DNA of 64,000 nt from Endozoicomonas gorgoniicola (lineage in GTDB: Bacteria > Pseudomonadota > Gammaproteobacteria > Pseudomonadales > Endozoicomonadaceae), in contig NZ_JAPFCC010000001.1 of assembly GCF_025562715.2 (NCBI RefSeq), forward strand, positions 2,374,501-2,438,500, read 5' to 3'. The notes under the pieces were generated by a model. The model ran no database searches and was not told the DNA's origin. It saw only the letters and a program-made list of their open reading frames with translations. Both the position numbers and the translations under genes were made by a program. Of the stretch, positions 26,978 through 34,861 are shown one piece after another. The stretch's first letter is position 1; each line of letters begins with the position of its first letter.

Positions 26978-27085
26978 ATATCCAGACTGATGACTCAGAC
27001 TAATTAAATAATAGATTTAATGATTACTTAAAGTGACTATTAAACCTGGTAGTTAATATACCTGCTTTTTGTAAGAATTCTGGGT

Positions 27086-27139
27086 AATTGATATTCAAAC
27101 TTTGAATAGCCTGTAAGTGATGATGTTTGAATATCAATT
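27086..27139 (+). terminator. 15-bp inverted repeat after tal
   Basis: AATTGATATTCAAAC (27086-27100) is exactly complementary to GTTTGAATATCAATT (27125-27139), with TTT following. It is AT-rich and about 110 bases past tal, so it may be a weak terminator or a binding site. The remaining 26978-27376 holds only the tsx promoter region. Confidence 0.4.
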
Positions 27140-27376
27140 TTTGTCATAACTTCCAAAAATGAGAACGATCAGGCACAGGAGTTAAACATTAAAAAACAGA
27201 AAACGACTTATTAATTGTACATTTTTTGACATAGCGCAAAAACATAATAGCTACACATTCTATATCATGCGCACAAATATTTTGTTTACAAAGAATTACT
27301 AAACCCAGACTTTTATCTGGACTTTCCTAAAAAAAACTATTTAGCAAGCACGCTTCCATCAGGAGTAAATAACACA

Positions 27377-28156
27377 ATGAAACTGCTACGAACAGCCGCT
27401 ATAGCAGCCGCCGCATTAACAACAACCATGACCGCAACCACTGCCAGTGCTGAATACCAGTATGGTTTTGGTAATGTCAGCATTAACCGCCTGAACTGGT
27501 CGGATGGCACTCAGGAGCGCACTAAGACACAGGCCCCTAAAAGATCGTTCACCTTCCTGGAGCTGGAAGGTGGGGCAGGCTTTGACTGGGGTGAGGTTTA
27601 CGGGTTTATTGACCTTGAAAACCCCCATAAGAAAAATAATGAAGATGATGGCGATGGCCTTCGTATTGCGATGAAGGGTACGATGCGTGTTTTTCTGGGA
27701 GATACCGGCTTAAACCTGTACGGGCAGATCTACGACCTGTCCACTGGCGACTTTGACGAGCAGAACAGGGTTATCGGTTTTGGTTACAACTACGCTAACG
27801 ACAATCTCTTTTTCAAGCCGTTCATTGGTCTACACAATGCTCAGAGTAAATATTTTAAAGAAGGCAACAACGGCTACATGCTGGGCTGGGTACTGGGATA
27901 CAACTTTAATGCCTTCAACCAGAGCTTCAGTGTAACCAACTGGAACGAATATGAATTCGGTCGTGACAAGAAGTATCAGACAGACAAAAACGACAAGTCA
28001 AAGTCAAAGAAAAGTGGCATTAACGGTGCCGTTTCCCTCTGGTGGAACGCTACTGACAATATCACCGCAGGTCTGCAATACCGCTATGCTAACGACAAGC
28101 TGGGCAGTGCCACCTACCAGAATGCAATGATTTACACCCTGAAGTACAACTTCTGA
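27377..28156 (+). CDS. Tsx/OmpK-family outer-membrane nucleoside channel
   Basis: A 259-residue outer-membrane beta-barrel. Signal peptide about 1-25 (AAIAAAALTTTMTATTASA). The mature start EYQYGFGNVSINRLNWSDGT, the aromatic strands FTFLELEGGAGFDWGEVYGFIDLENP, and the terminal Phe after alternating TYQNAMIYTLKYNF are typical of the Tsx/OmpK family, which passes nucleosides and is a phage receptor in vibrios. AGGAG 11 bases before the ATG. Downstream of the deo genes on the same strand, it completes an uptake route from outside to the cytoplasm. Confidence 0.88.
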   Translation: MKLLRTAAIAAAALTTTMTATTASAEYQYGFGNVSINRLNWSDGTQERTKTQAPKRSFTFLELEGGAGFDWGEVYGFIDLENPHKKNNEDDGDGLRIAMKGTMRVFLGDTGLNLYGQIYDLSTGDFDEQNRVIGFGYNYANDNLFFKPFIGLHNAQSKYFKEGNNGYMLGWVLGYNFNAFNQSFSVTNWNEYEFGRDKKYQTDKNDKSKSKKSGINGAVSLWWNATDNITAGLQYRYANDKLGSATYQNAMIYTLKYNF

Positions 28157-28199
28157 GAGTAATGCCCGAAAATAACAGTTATAAATGCTAACTGCTTTT

Positions 28200-28227
28200 G
28201 TTTCCATGCCTGCCATGGCATGGAAAC
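28200..28227 (+). terminator. Terminator after the Tsx-like gene
   Basis: GTTTCCATGCC and GGCATGGAAAC form a perfect 11-bp stem with a 6-base loop, 44 bases past the stop. A T-rich tract (TTTTTCTTTTT) starts about 15 bases later. Confidence 0.5.
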
Positions 28228-28392
28228 ACCTCTGCTGCTTCATTTTTCTTTTTGCCCCCCTGCCCAAACTCAGGTACTTATGCGCTAAGTACGTATTATC
28301 CAATTTAGTAATTTAATGTACACCATAAAAGTCATCGTAATGAGAAATGAAATTAAGAGGCTTTTCAGCCCTTTTTTTCAAGGTGGAAAGCT

Positions 28393-30147
28393 GTGACTGA
28401 TGAACGAAAACTAGCCATCCCTGCCCCTGAAGGCGATATACAGGTCAATTTTTGCAAAAATCCGAAATGCAATAATTTTGGTATCGCACCCGAGGGTCCG
28501 GATGGCAACAGGCGATATCGCTATCTGCAAAAAACGCCCCTCACTCATGCCCTGTTCTGTAAAGCCTGTGACCGCATTTCTATTCTTAAAGCCAACACCA
28601 GCATCAATAGCGAACTGCAACGATTTCAGTTTCCCGTAGACAGTCAGCCACCGCTGGTATGCCCTGAGAAAAGCTGCGAAAATCACGCGCGCGTAGTTCA
28701 TCAGCATCAGGGCTCCTATCGTAAATTTGGCAAAACAGCTTCCGGTTCACCCCGCTATCAGTGCAAGAGCTGCGGTAAAATATTTTCGCAAAAAAAACAG
28801 ACCCGCAGGCATCGCCGCCCTGAATTGAATGAACGGATTTTTATGTCACTGGTTAACCGAATTCCTTTTAACCGGATCTGTGAAATCGAGAACGTTCAAC
28901 CCAAAACAATTTATGACAAGCTGACCTACATCTACAATCACTGCCGTCGGTTTTCAGCAAAGCACGAGCTGAAACTGGCCAGACAACCGAAAAAAGATTT
29001 CTTTCTGGCCACCGATACCCGTAATTTACACCTGAACTGGCAGCATGCGAGCAGCCGTAAGAACACCTGTATACAGACAGTGACCACAGTAGATACTGAT
29101 TCCGGTTATGTGCTTGCCTGTCATGACAATATCAATATGGAGTACAGTCTTGAGGCCATTGAGCAGCAGTTGAATGATTACCCGGGCAGTCAGCCTCTGG
29201 CCTTTCGTCCCCATGCGCACTTTCTTGTTCGTTCTGATTATCGGGCCACTGACGTGAAAAGCCCTGCAATACAAAGTAATAATCTATTAGAGGACATCGA
29301 ACAGAAATACCGGGAAATGAGCATTCGGCAGGACTTTGCAGTGGCTGGTGTGCTGAATAATAATACCAGTCCTCCATCAGAAGGCGTTCAGGTGCGTTTT
29401 GATTACACACTTTATGGTCATTTTGCACGCCTGAAACAGTTGTTGCCCGATGCCGGCAAACATATTTTCTACCTGGCATACGACAGCGGTTTACGGGAAG
29501 CCTGCATCAGCCTTTATGCCGACCGTATTCGGTCAGGCCAGGCTGAAGCTTTCTATATCCGTATCGGGAATGAGCTGTCCATCGCCAGCAAGCGACAGAA
29601 AATACGGGAAGCGAACAATCATTTTCGGGCCGTTCAGGAGTGTCACCCTCATCTGGATAAACGTGCCATTGAGCAGCTGATTATTCTCGAGCGAATGAAA
29701 GAGATGCCAGTCATCGGACATTGGGGGGACAGCTGGCTGTTTCATCCAAGCCCACATATGGGTGAACCGGACAAAGCTGTGTGCCATATCACTCACCAGA
29801 GTCAGTTACCGGAGAAAGAGCTGGCGAATTATTATCTGCACGCTTCTTTATTTGGTGCCAGCCAGTTCTATGAACGCCTGAAAAACCGTATTTCCATGGT
29901 GCCGATTCAAAACAATGCGGAGCCGCCCGGTATGTGGAAGTTATACGGTGCTTATAAACCTTCTGTGGTGATCAAGCTGATTGAGATACTGCGAACCTAT
30001 CACAACTTTGTTTTAACCGATAAGTACGGTGAGACACCCGCTAAACGACTGGGTATCAGTCAGCAAGGTTATAGCATTTCTGAAATTTTAAATTGTCAGC
30101 CAGGAAAAACAATGACCTCTGGTCTGAAAGAGACCATTGTCGCCTAA
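28393..30147 (+). CDS. Zinc-finger transposase-like protein (IS1-like N-terminus)
   Basis: A 584-residue protein. Two groups of CxxC-type zinc ligands occupy the first 135 residues (CKNPKCNNFG, CKACD, CPEKSC, YQCKSCGKIFSQKKQ), like the InsA/IS1-type zinc finger, followed by a helix-turn-helix (LVNRIPFNRICEIENVQPKTIYDKL, about 155-180). The rest contains FLATDTRNLHLNW and LACHDN, which could be acidic residues of an RNase H-like core, but I cannot trace a full DDE set. No inverted repeats or target duplications are seen at the ends, so it looks like a solitary gene rather than a live insertion sequence. An alternative is a transposase-derived DNA-binding protein. Confidence 0.55.
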   Translation: MTDERKLAIPAPEGDIQVNFCKNPKCNNFGIAPEGPDGNRRYRYLQKTPLTHALFCKACDRISILKANTSINSELQRFQFPVDSQPPLVCPEKSCENHARVVHQHQGSYRKFGKTASGSPRYQCKSCGKIFSQKKQTRRHRRPELNERIFMSLVNRIPFNRICEIENVQPKTIYDKLTYIYNHCRRFSAKHELKLARQPKKDFFLATDTRNLHLNWQHASSRKNTCIQTVTTVDTDSGYVLACHDNINMEYSLEAIEQQLNDYPGSQPLAFRPHAHFLVRSDYRATDVKSPAIQSNNLLEDIEQKYREMSIRQDFAVAGVLNNNTSPPSEGVQVRFDYTLYGHFARLKQLLPDAGKHIFYLAYDSGLREACISLYADRIRSGQAEAFYIRIGNELSIASKRQKIREANNHFRAVQECHPHLDKRAIEQLIILERMKEMPVIGHWGDSWLFHPSPHMGEPDKAVCHITHQSQLPEKELANYYLHASLFGASQFYERLKNRISMVPIQNNAEPPGMWKLYGAYKPSVVIKLIEILRTYHNFVLTDKYGETPAKRLGISQQGYSISEILNCQPGKTMTSGLKETIVA

Positions 30148-30180
30148 CCCGGAAATTTCATGAGAGGCATAATGCAGCTT

Positions 30181-30218
30181 CCTGATATTTGCTTATCTGA
30201 CAATTAGCAGATATCAGG
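30181..30218. terminator. Hairpin between convergent genes
   Basis: CCTGATATTTGC (30181-30192) pairs with GCAGATATCAGG (30207-30218) with one G-T pair and a 14-base loop. It lies between the ends of the transposase-like gene and the transporter gene and could terminate both. Confidence 0.5.
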
Positions 30219-30276
30219 TTGGGTGGTGAACCAGGCGCTAATACCCATACCGTTCGCACTGAGTGGGTTTTCCTTG

Positions 30277-30879
30277 TCAGGCAAGGCTCTGTCTTTTTGA
30301 CCCACACATAACCACCACTCGCAGAGTCAGCGTTGCAATAAAGGTTAACGCTATCACAAGGTGAGCCGGTAAAGACAACCACTGACCACTAACGAAAACC
30401 AGCCCTCCCAGGCAGGCCACCGCAATATAGCAGGTTTTAATCAGCGTCCTGAACGAAGCGCCTGTCAACAGATTCCTCATAGCAACACTTCCAGAAGCAT
30501 TCACAATGCCCATCAACCCAGTAACGATAGGAGAACCGGTCGCCTGAGACGCAATGGCAGAACCAACAGTCACCAGCGCAGCAAAACCCACTGCATCCAT
30601 CAGTTGCAGAGCCATCCCTGAACCTCTTCTGAGCTTCGTCAGCATCTGACCAACTGACACACACAGAAGAATCACTACCAGATAAGCAGAGTCGTCTATC
30701 CAGAACACACTGTTAAGATTAAAACTAAGCAACAGGTCACGTAATGTGCCTCCCCCTACTGCGGTAGCAAAAGCCAGAACGCAGGCCCGGGAAAAATCCA
30801 TTTTATTTTGGCAGGCAATCAACAGTCCGGTTAAGGCAAAGGCGGCGGTTCCGATAAGGTCGAGGCTGTATAAAAGCAT
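30277..30879 (-). CDS. YicG-type glycine transporter family protein (UPF0126)
   Basis: A 200-residue inner-membrane protein with about seven hydrophobic segments. The family duplication is visible: GTAAFALTGLLIA ... GGGTLRDLLL in the first half, and DAVGFAALVTVGSAIA ... NASGSVAMRNLL in the second. Pfam names this family glycine transporter after E. coli YicG; TRIC-like cation channels are structurally related. It is the last gene on the glycine reductase strand, 118 bases beyond grdB, with a hairpin between them. The location makes glycine uptake the likely role, but that is inference. Confidence 0.8.
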   Translation of the reverse strand: MLLYSLDLIGTAAFALTGLLIACQNKMDFSRACVLAFATAVGGGTLRDLLLSFNLNSVFWIDDSAYLVVILLCVSVGQMLTKLRRGSGMALQLMDAVGFAALVTVGSAIASQATGSPIVTGLMGIVNASGSVAMRNLLTGASFRTLIKTCYIAVACLGGLVFVSGQWLSLPAHLVIALTFIATLTLRVVVMCGSKRQSLA

Positions 30880-30939
30880 GTTTCCTGTTATGTCCTTTTT
30901 CTTATGGATTCTTCAGGCTGCAACCTGCGACTACTGCCA

Positions 30940-30976
30940 GTTTACCCGCCCTCGCCTTCAGCCAGAACGGGTAAAC
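30940..30976 (-). terminator. Hairpin after grdB
   Basis: GTTTACCCG and CGGGTAAAC form a perfect 9-bp stem with a 19-base loop, 22 bases past the grdB stop. No T-run follows, so it may protect the mRNA end or allow read-through to the transporter. Confidence 0.45.
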
Positions 30977-30997
30977 GACAGCATTTTCCTACATAAA

Positions 30998-32296
30998 TCA
31001 GAAGACTGTCTGGTCTTCAATCTCAGTAGACAGGGCAGTCAGAGCCTTCTCTACCAGATCTCTTCTCAGCTGCTTCTCTGCATCCGCTTCCAGCTTTGGA
31101 TCACCCAGAGGGTGAGGAATCGCTACCGCAGGAACAATCCGGTTAGCACCTACCGTCTTGGAGATAGGCACAACAGTAGCAATGTGTACGACAGGCATAA
31201 CCTTTTCGATTTCTTTAACGAGCGTTGCACCGCAACGCGTACAGGTTCCTCAGGTGGAGGTGAGGATGGCGGCGGTTACCCCGGCCTTTTGCAGATGCAT
31301 GGCAATCTCGGCACCATAAGCCTTGGAGTTGGCAACCGATGTACCATTACCAACCGTACTGTAGAACTTGTCGTGCAGTTTGCCGATGCGACCTTCACGC
31401 TCCATGTCACGCAGCACGTCTACCGGCAGAACACGGTCAGGGCTCTGATTACAGGCCACCGGGTCGTAACCACCGTGGGCGGTTTCGTGTGAGGCTTCAC
31501 ACAGGCACTCCAGCCCTTCAATGCTGTACTCACCGTACTTGGACGCACTGGAAGACTCAATATGGTCAGGGTTGGTCTTGGGAACTACGCCGCCAGAAGT
31601 CACCAGGGCAATGGTAGCAGTGCTCATTGAGGTCACCGCAGGCTGAGGCTCAACCCGGTCAAACACAGGCATCGGGTACTCAGTCTTGAACTCGCTGCCT
31701 TCCAGCTTGGCGATCAGCATGTTCACCGCACGCTTCGCACCACGCTCTTCAGCAAAGAAGTTCACCCGCAGACCACGAGGCATGTAACCTTCTTCTTCAG
31801 GGCTGCCCAGCTGGCCTTCTTTCTCAATAAAAGCAGTGATCAGCTTAGCCATAGCTGGCATCGCTTTACGCATACCGGCCGCACTGTTGCTGGTTTCAAC
31901 CATGTAAGAGAAGTTGCGATACAGCTCGTAGCCCGGGTTTTCAGGGTACATGCCTGAAATAGTTGGAATACCCAGCTCCTCAGCTACTTCACCCACTCTG
32001 CCGCAGGCCATGCCATAACGGCCAGCGTTGAACGCAGGGCCCGCAACCAGCAGGTCGGGCTGGATGTCCTCAAGAATTTCACGGATGCCCATGCAGGCAA
32101 CCCCTTCGTTCTCGTTGAAGTAGGAGTCACCACAGATGATGGTGTTAACAATCTCCGCCTTTCCCTTCAGGGCAGCACTCAGTGCGGTACCGGGCCCGAC
32201 AGGACCGGCTACCAGCTCAATCGGATGATTGGCAGCTTCTTCGCCGCCCTTCTGTCCGAAGAACTGGTTAATGTAATGAACAATCTTGATAGTCAT
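30998..32296 (-). CDS. grdB: Glycine reductase component B, selenoprotein GrdB (Sec349)
   Basis: A 432-residue selenoprotein that, with the GrdE product, binds the substrate amine and passes a carboxymethyl group to the selenium of GrdA. The frame reaches a TGA at 31250-31252, but translation beyond it stays family-like: ILTST-U-GTCTRCGATLVKEIEKVMPVVHIATVVPI, the known GrdB/GrdF/GrdH Sec context with downstream Cys residues, ending with a normal stop at 30998. The N-terminal part (IVHYINQFFGQKGGEEAANHP ... PVGPGTALSAALKG ... GPAFNAGRYGMACG) is also typical. Glycine, sarcosine and betaine versions are homologous and I cannot separate them by eye. ATG at 32294-32296, 59 bases after grdE. Without the Sec reading this would be miscalled as two genes. 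Confidence 0.93.
31222..31252 (-). promoter_or_regulatory. grdB Sec UGA codon and putative SECIS hairpin
   Basis: In the mRNA, UGA (31252-31250) is followed after 11 bases by GCGUUGC-GGU-GCAACGC: a perfect 7-bp stem with a GGU loop (31238-31222). E. coli-type SECIS elements place a small hairpin with GGU in its loop at just this distance for SelB binding. The assignment rests on structure and spacing seen here. Confidence 0.7.
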
Positions 32297-32355
32297 GATC
32301 TGTTCTCGTTTTATAAAATCTTTTCGTCGTTTATGTGTTCACATAACCGCAGGTA

Positions 32356-33648
32356 TCAGCCAGCCATGGCTGTCAGGTTGTGATAGCCGAGCTCGTTAGT
32401 AGCGCCAGTGATCGCCTGAATTTCAGTGGTAATGGAGCCGTCTTTTGCCAGACTGCCTTCAGTACCGCCTGCCAGCCAGTCAGCGTAATGATCGTGACCA
32501 ATCACTTTTTCCATCGCTGGCAGGGTAACAACGTGGTTAGCGTTACCGTTGGTGACAACGGCGTCACCTTTTGGCGTGGAGTCCGCCAGTGACTGGGACT
32601 CACCTTTCTGGCCAGCGTATTCATCAGTCAGAAGAACCGTCTTGATACCTGCGCCTTCCAGCTTGTTGCAGTTCATCACCAGGTCGGCATCCGGGTTACC
32701 AAAACCTTCTTCACTAACAATTACAGCGTCCAGTCCCATCTGTACGGCCAGCTTGGCGACGTAGTTGGAAGAGCGCTCTTTGTCAGCCAGAGTGACGTTT
32801 TCGTTAGTGACGATCACGCCCATAAAGTTGTACCGGGTGCCATGATGCTCGTACAGCTCATGGATAATCGGGCTGTTCTGATGCACGATGCTTGGGTTCT
32901 TGTCACAGGCAGAAACACAGTTTCCGCTCATGATGGCACCATCCATCACTTCAGTCGGGTACAGCAGGGTGGGCAGAATGTTTTTCACGTCCACACCGTA
33001 CAGGTAGGTGTCGTGCAACAGACCCTGACTCTGGAGCATATAGATGTAGCCAACTTTTGGCAGGCCGGGAAATTCCTGAGCCTGTTCCAGCAGTGGTTTG
33101 GTTTCGTAAATACGACCTTCGTCAGCCAGTGCATCTTTAGCCAGCTGACCAATGTGGTTAGCGGTTTCGATACCAACACGGCGCAGGATCGCCTCATGGT
33201 CATACTGGTTGCAGCTTTCATCTACTTCACAGGTGATGACCAGGTTCCGGGTTTTGGAGAACGGTGTGTACTCAGCGCCAGGACCGCTCATGTCGATGAT
33301 GCCTTCCTGAAAGCCCACTACCTTACCGGTAGTCACAACAGCCATGCCCTTCAGAACATGGGTGCGGCCTTCACCCACCATAGCTTCATCACCCGGATTA
33401 CGGCCGGGGAACATGGTGCCAGCGCCTTCTACCTTAACCCGTGGCTCAATCACGTCCTTAACGGGCATGATGCGGGTCTTGTCGCCTGGCAGGGCGATAT
33501 CCAGCCTGACTTCGCTGATGCGGTGATCCAGTTCACGGATAAAACCAGTCAGCTCTTCCCGGTCGATCTGGACCTTGCCTGCAGCCAGGGAAGTGCCCTG
33601 ACCAAAGGCCAGCTCCCTGACATGTATGTTTCCAACTTCCAGTTTCAT
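32356..33648 (-). CDS. grdE: Glycine reductase component B alpha/beta precursor (GrdE)
   Basis: A 430-residue proprotein that is cut into two subunits, the new N-terminus becoming a pyruvoyl group that forms a Schiff base with the substrate amine. The expected cleavage Cys is Cys244 in SGNCVSACDKNP. The N-terminal part MKLEVGNIHVRELAFG and GFQEGIIDMSGPGAEYTPFS, and the C-terminal AKLAVQMGLDAVIVSEEGFGNPDADL, match the GrdE/GrdG family. AGGAG lies 5-8 bases before the ATG. It sits between grdD and grdB in one operon. Confidence 0.93.
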   Translation of the reverse strand: MKLEVGNIHVRELAFGQGTSLAAGKVQIDREELTGFIRELDHRISEVRLDIALPGDKTRIMPVKDVIEPRVKVEGAGTMFPGRNPGDEAMVGEGRTHVLKGMAVVTTGKVVGFQEGIIDMSGPGAEYTPFSKTRNLVITCEVDESCNQYDHEAILRRVGIETANHIGQLAKDALADEGRIYETKPLLEQAQEFPGLPKVGYIYMLQSQGLLHDTYLYGVDVKNILPTLLYPTEVMDGAIMSGNCVSACDKNPSIVHQNSPIIHELYEHHGTRYNFMGVIVTNENVTLADKERSSNYVAKLAVQMGLDAVIVSEEGFGNPDADLVMNCNKLEGAGIKTVLLTDEYAGQKGESQSLADSTPKGDAVVTNGNANHVVTLPAMEKVIGHDHYADWLAGGTEGSLAKDGSITTEIQAITGATNELGYHNLTAMAG

Positions 33649-33695
33649 TTTCTTCTCCTAAAAGATCGTCATCGGGCGGGGCAAAGCCCCTGCCC

Positions 33696-34856
33696 TCAGG
33701 CAATAAATCCTGATTCTTTTAATACCCCGGACGCGGCTTCAAGGTCTTCACGGGCCACCATAATGACGGGGCCAGTGCAACCCATACCGGTACGGGCGAA
33801 AATCTTTTTAGTCCACAGAGCATCTCTGGCGGTTTCGATATCGAGAATATCAATGCCATTGATGTCTTCATCGGTGGTTTTTTCAGGGGGCGCAGCGACT
33901 GTTTCAGTGGCGGCAGCGGCAGCCATGGGCTTGAGTCCCTCAAGAATCTCGTCCAGACCACACTCTCTGGCCTGAGCCAGCTCACGACGATAGACGTCCA
34001 GTAGCTCACCTTCAGCGCAGTCTGCCATCAGCCTGATAGCACCAGCGATCACCGGCGCACCGGAAGCTCTGGAAATAATGCCTACCAGTCGTTCCGCTTC
34101 TTCGCCCAGACCCGGACCATAGCCGTAACCCAGCGCTTCATAGCTGCCACCCGTGGTGAAAGAAGAAAACACCTTCATCATCAGATTGCCGGTCAGGCTG
34201 TCCGCCACCATGACATCGGGTACACCCTGCAACAGATCGTTACCACGCATCAGTGCACCACCATCAGCGCGGGCTGATTCGGTAAACTGCATGCAGTAAC
34301 CGTTGTCCATCAGTTGACGCAGCGCTCTTTCTACCGGGGCGGCACCATCAATGTTCAGAATGCCAACGGTTGGTTCCGCAACCCCTGTCGCCTTTGCCAT
34401 GGCAATACCGGCCAGGGTGTTTTTCACCATAGCGCTATTGCGAACGGTGTCGCTGGTGCCAGTGGTGGTCGCCAGAATCATCTCCCGACCCACCGCCGGA
34501 GTGATGACCTTGCCCACAGTGCTGACACCCAGCGGGAAGCTGTAGTGCAGAGTGACGCAGGCATCAATGCTGCCGTTGTCCAGCAACTGCTCCATCACTT
34601 CATGGCATTCGTGCAGACCGGAAGCCGGATGCTGCTCAAACTCATTCTCTTCTGCGTCACCGATCAGCACTGGCTCAATATCAGCGTACTGCTTTGCCGC
34701 CAGTCGTGCGGCACGAACCAGTTCTTCAGAACCGTGTTCACTGTCGGCCAGAGTCAGGCCAATACGCTTTTTACGACCGAAGCTGCCACTGACCAGGCCA
34801 TCAGCCATATCAGTGAAGGCAGAGGCCAGAGCTTCATTCAATTGAGTAGAAGCCAT
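33696..34856 (-). CDS. grdD: Glycine reductase component C, beta subunit (GrdD)
   Basis: A 386-residue protein of the acetyl-phosphate-releasing complex, PlsX-like in its core (KKRIGLTLADSEHGSEELVRAARLA ... PDVMVADSLTGNLMMKVF ... GYGYGPGLG). Cys360 in ARTGMGCTGP corresponds to the Cys that carries the acetyl thioester in clostridial GrdD. AGGAG lies 8 bases before the ATG; the preceding grdC stop is 5 bases away, so translation is coupled. The last third has an Ala/Thr/Pro-rich linker (about 310-328). Confidence 0.92.
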   Translation of the reverse strand: MASTQLNEALASAFTDMADGLVSGSFGRKKRIGLTLADSEHGSEELVRAARLAAKQYADIEPVLIGDAEENEFEQHPASGLHECHEVMEQLLDNGSIDACVTLHYSFPLGVSTVGKVITPAVGREMILATTTGTSDTVRNSAMVKNTLAGIAMAKATGVAEPTVGILNIDGAAPVERALRQLMDNGYCMQFTESARADGGALMRGNDLLQGVPDVMVADSLTGNLMMKVFSSFTTGGSYEALGYGYGPGLGEEAERLVGIISRASGAPVIAGAIRLMADCAEGELLDVYRRELAQARECGLDEILEGLKPMAAAAATETVAAPPEKTTDEDINGIDILDIETARDALWTKKIFARTGMGCTGPVIMVAREDLEAASGVLKESGFIA

Positions 34857-34861
34857 GACGT

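Noticed and set aside
30998..31198. A separate 66-residue gene just after the first part of grdB
   Set aside because: It is in frame with grdB beyond the TGA at 31250, and the joined translation matches the Sec context of the family, so it is the C-terminus of grdB.
32842..33975. A long 377-codon open frame on the plus strand opposite grdE and grdD
   Set aside because: It is the antisense of well-conserved coding sequence and has no recognisable family; the composition of the sense genes leaves this frame open.
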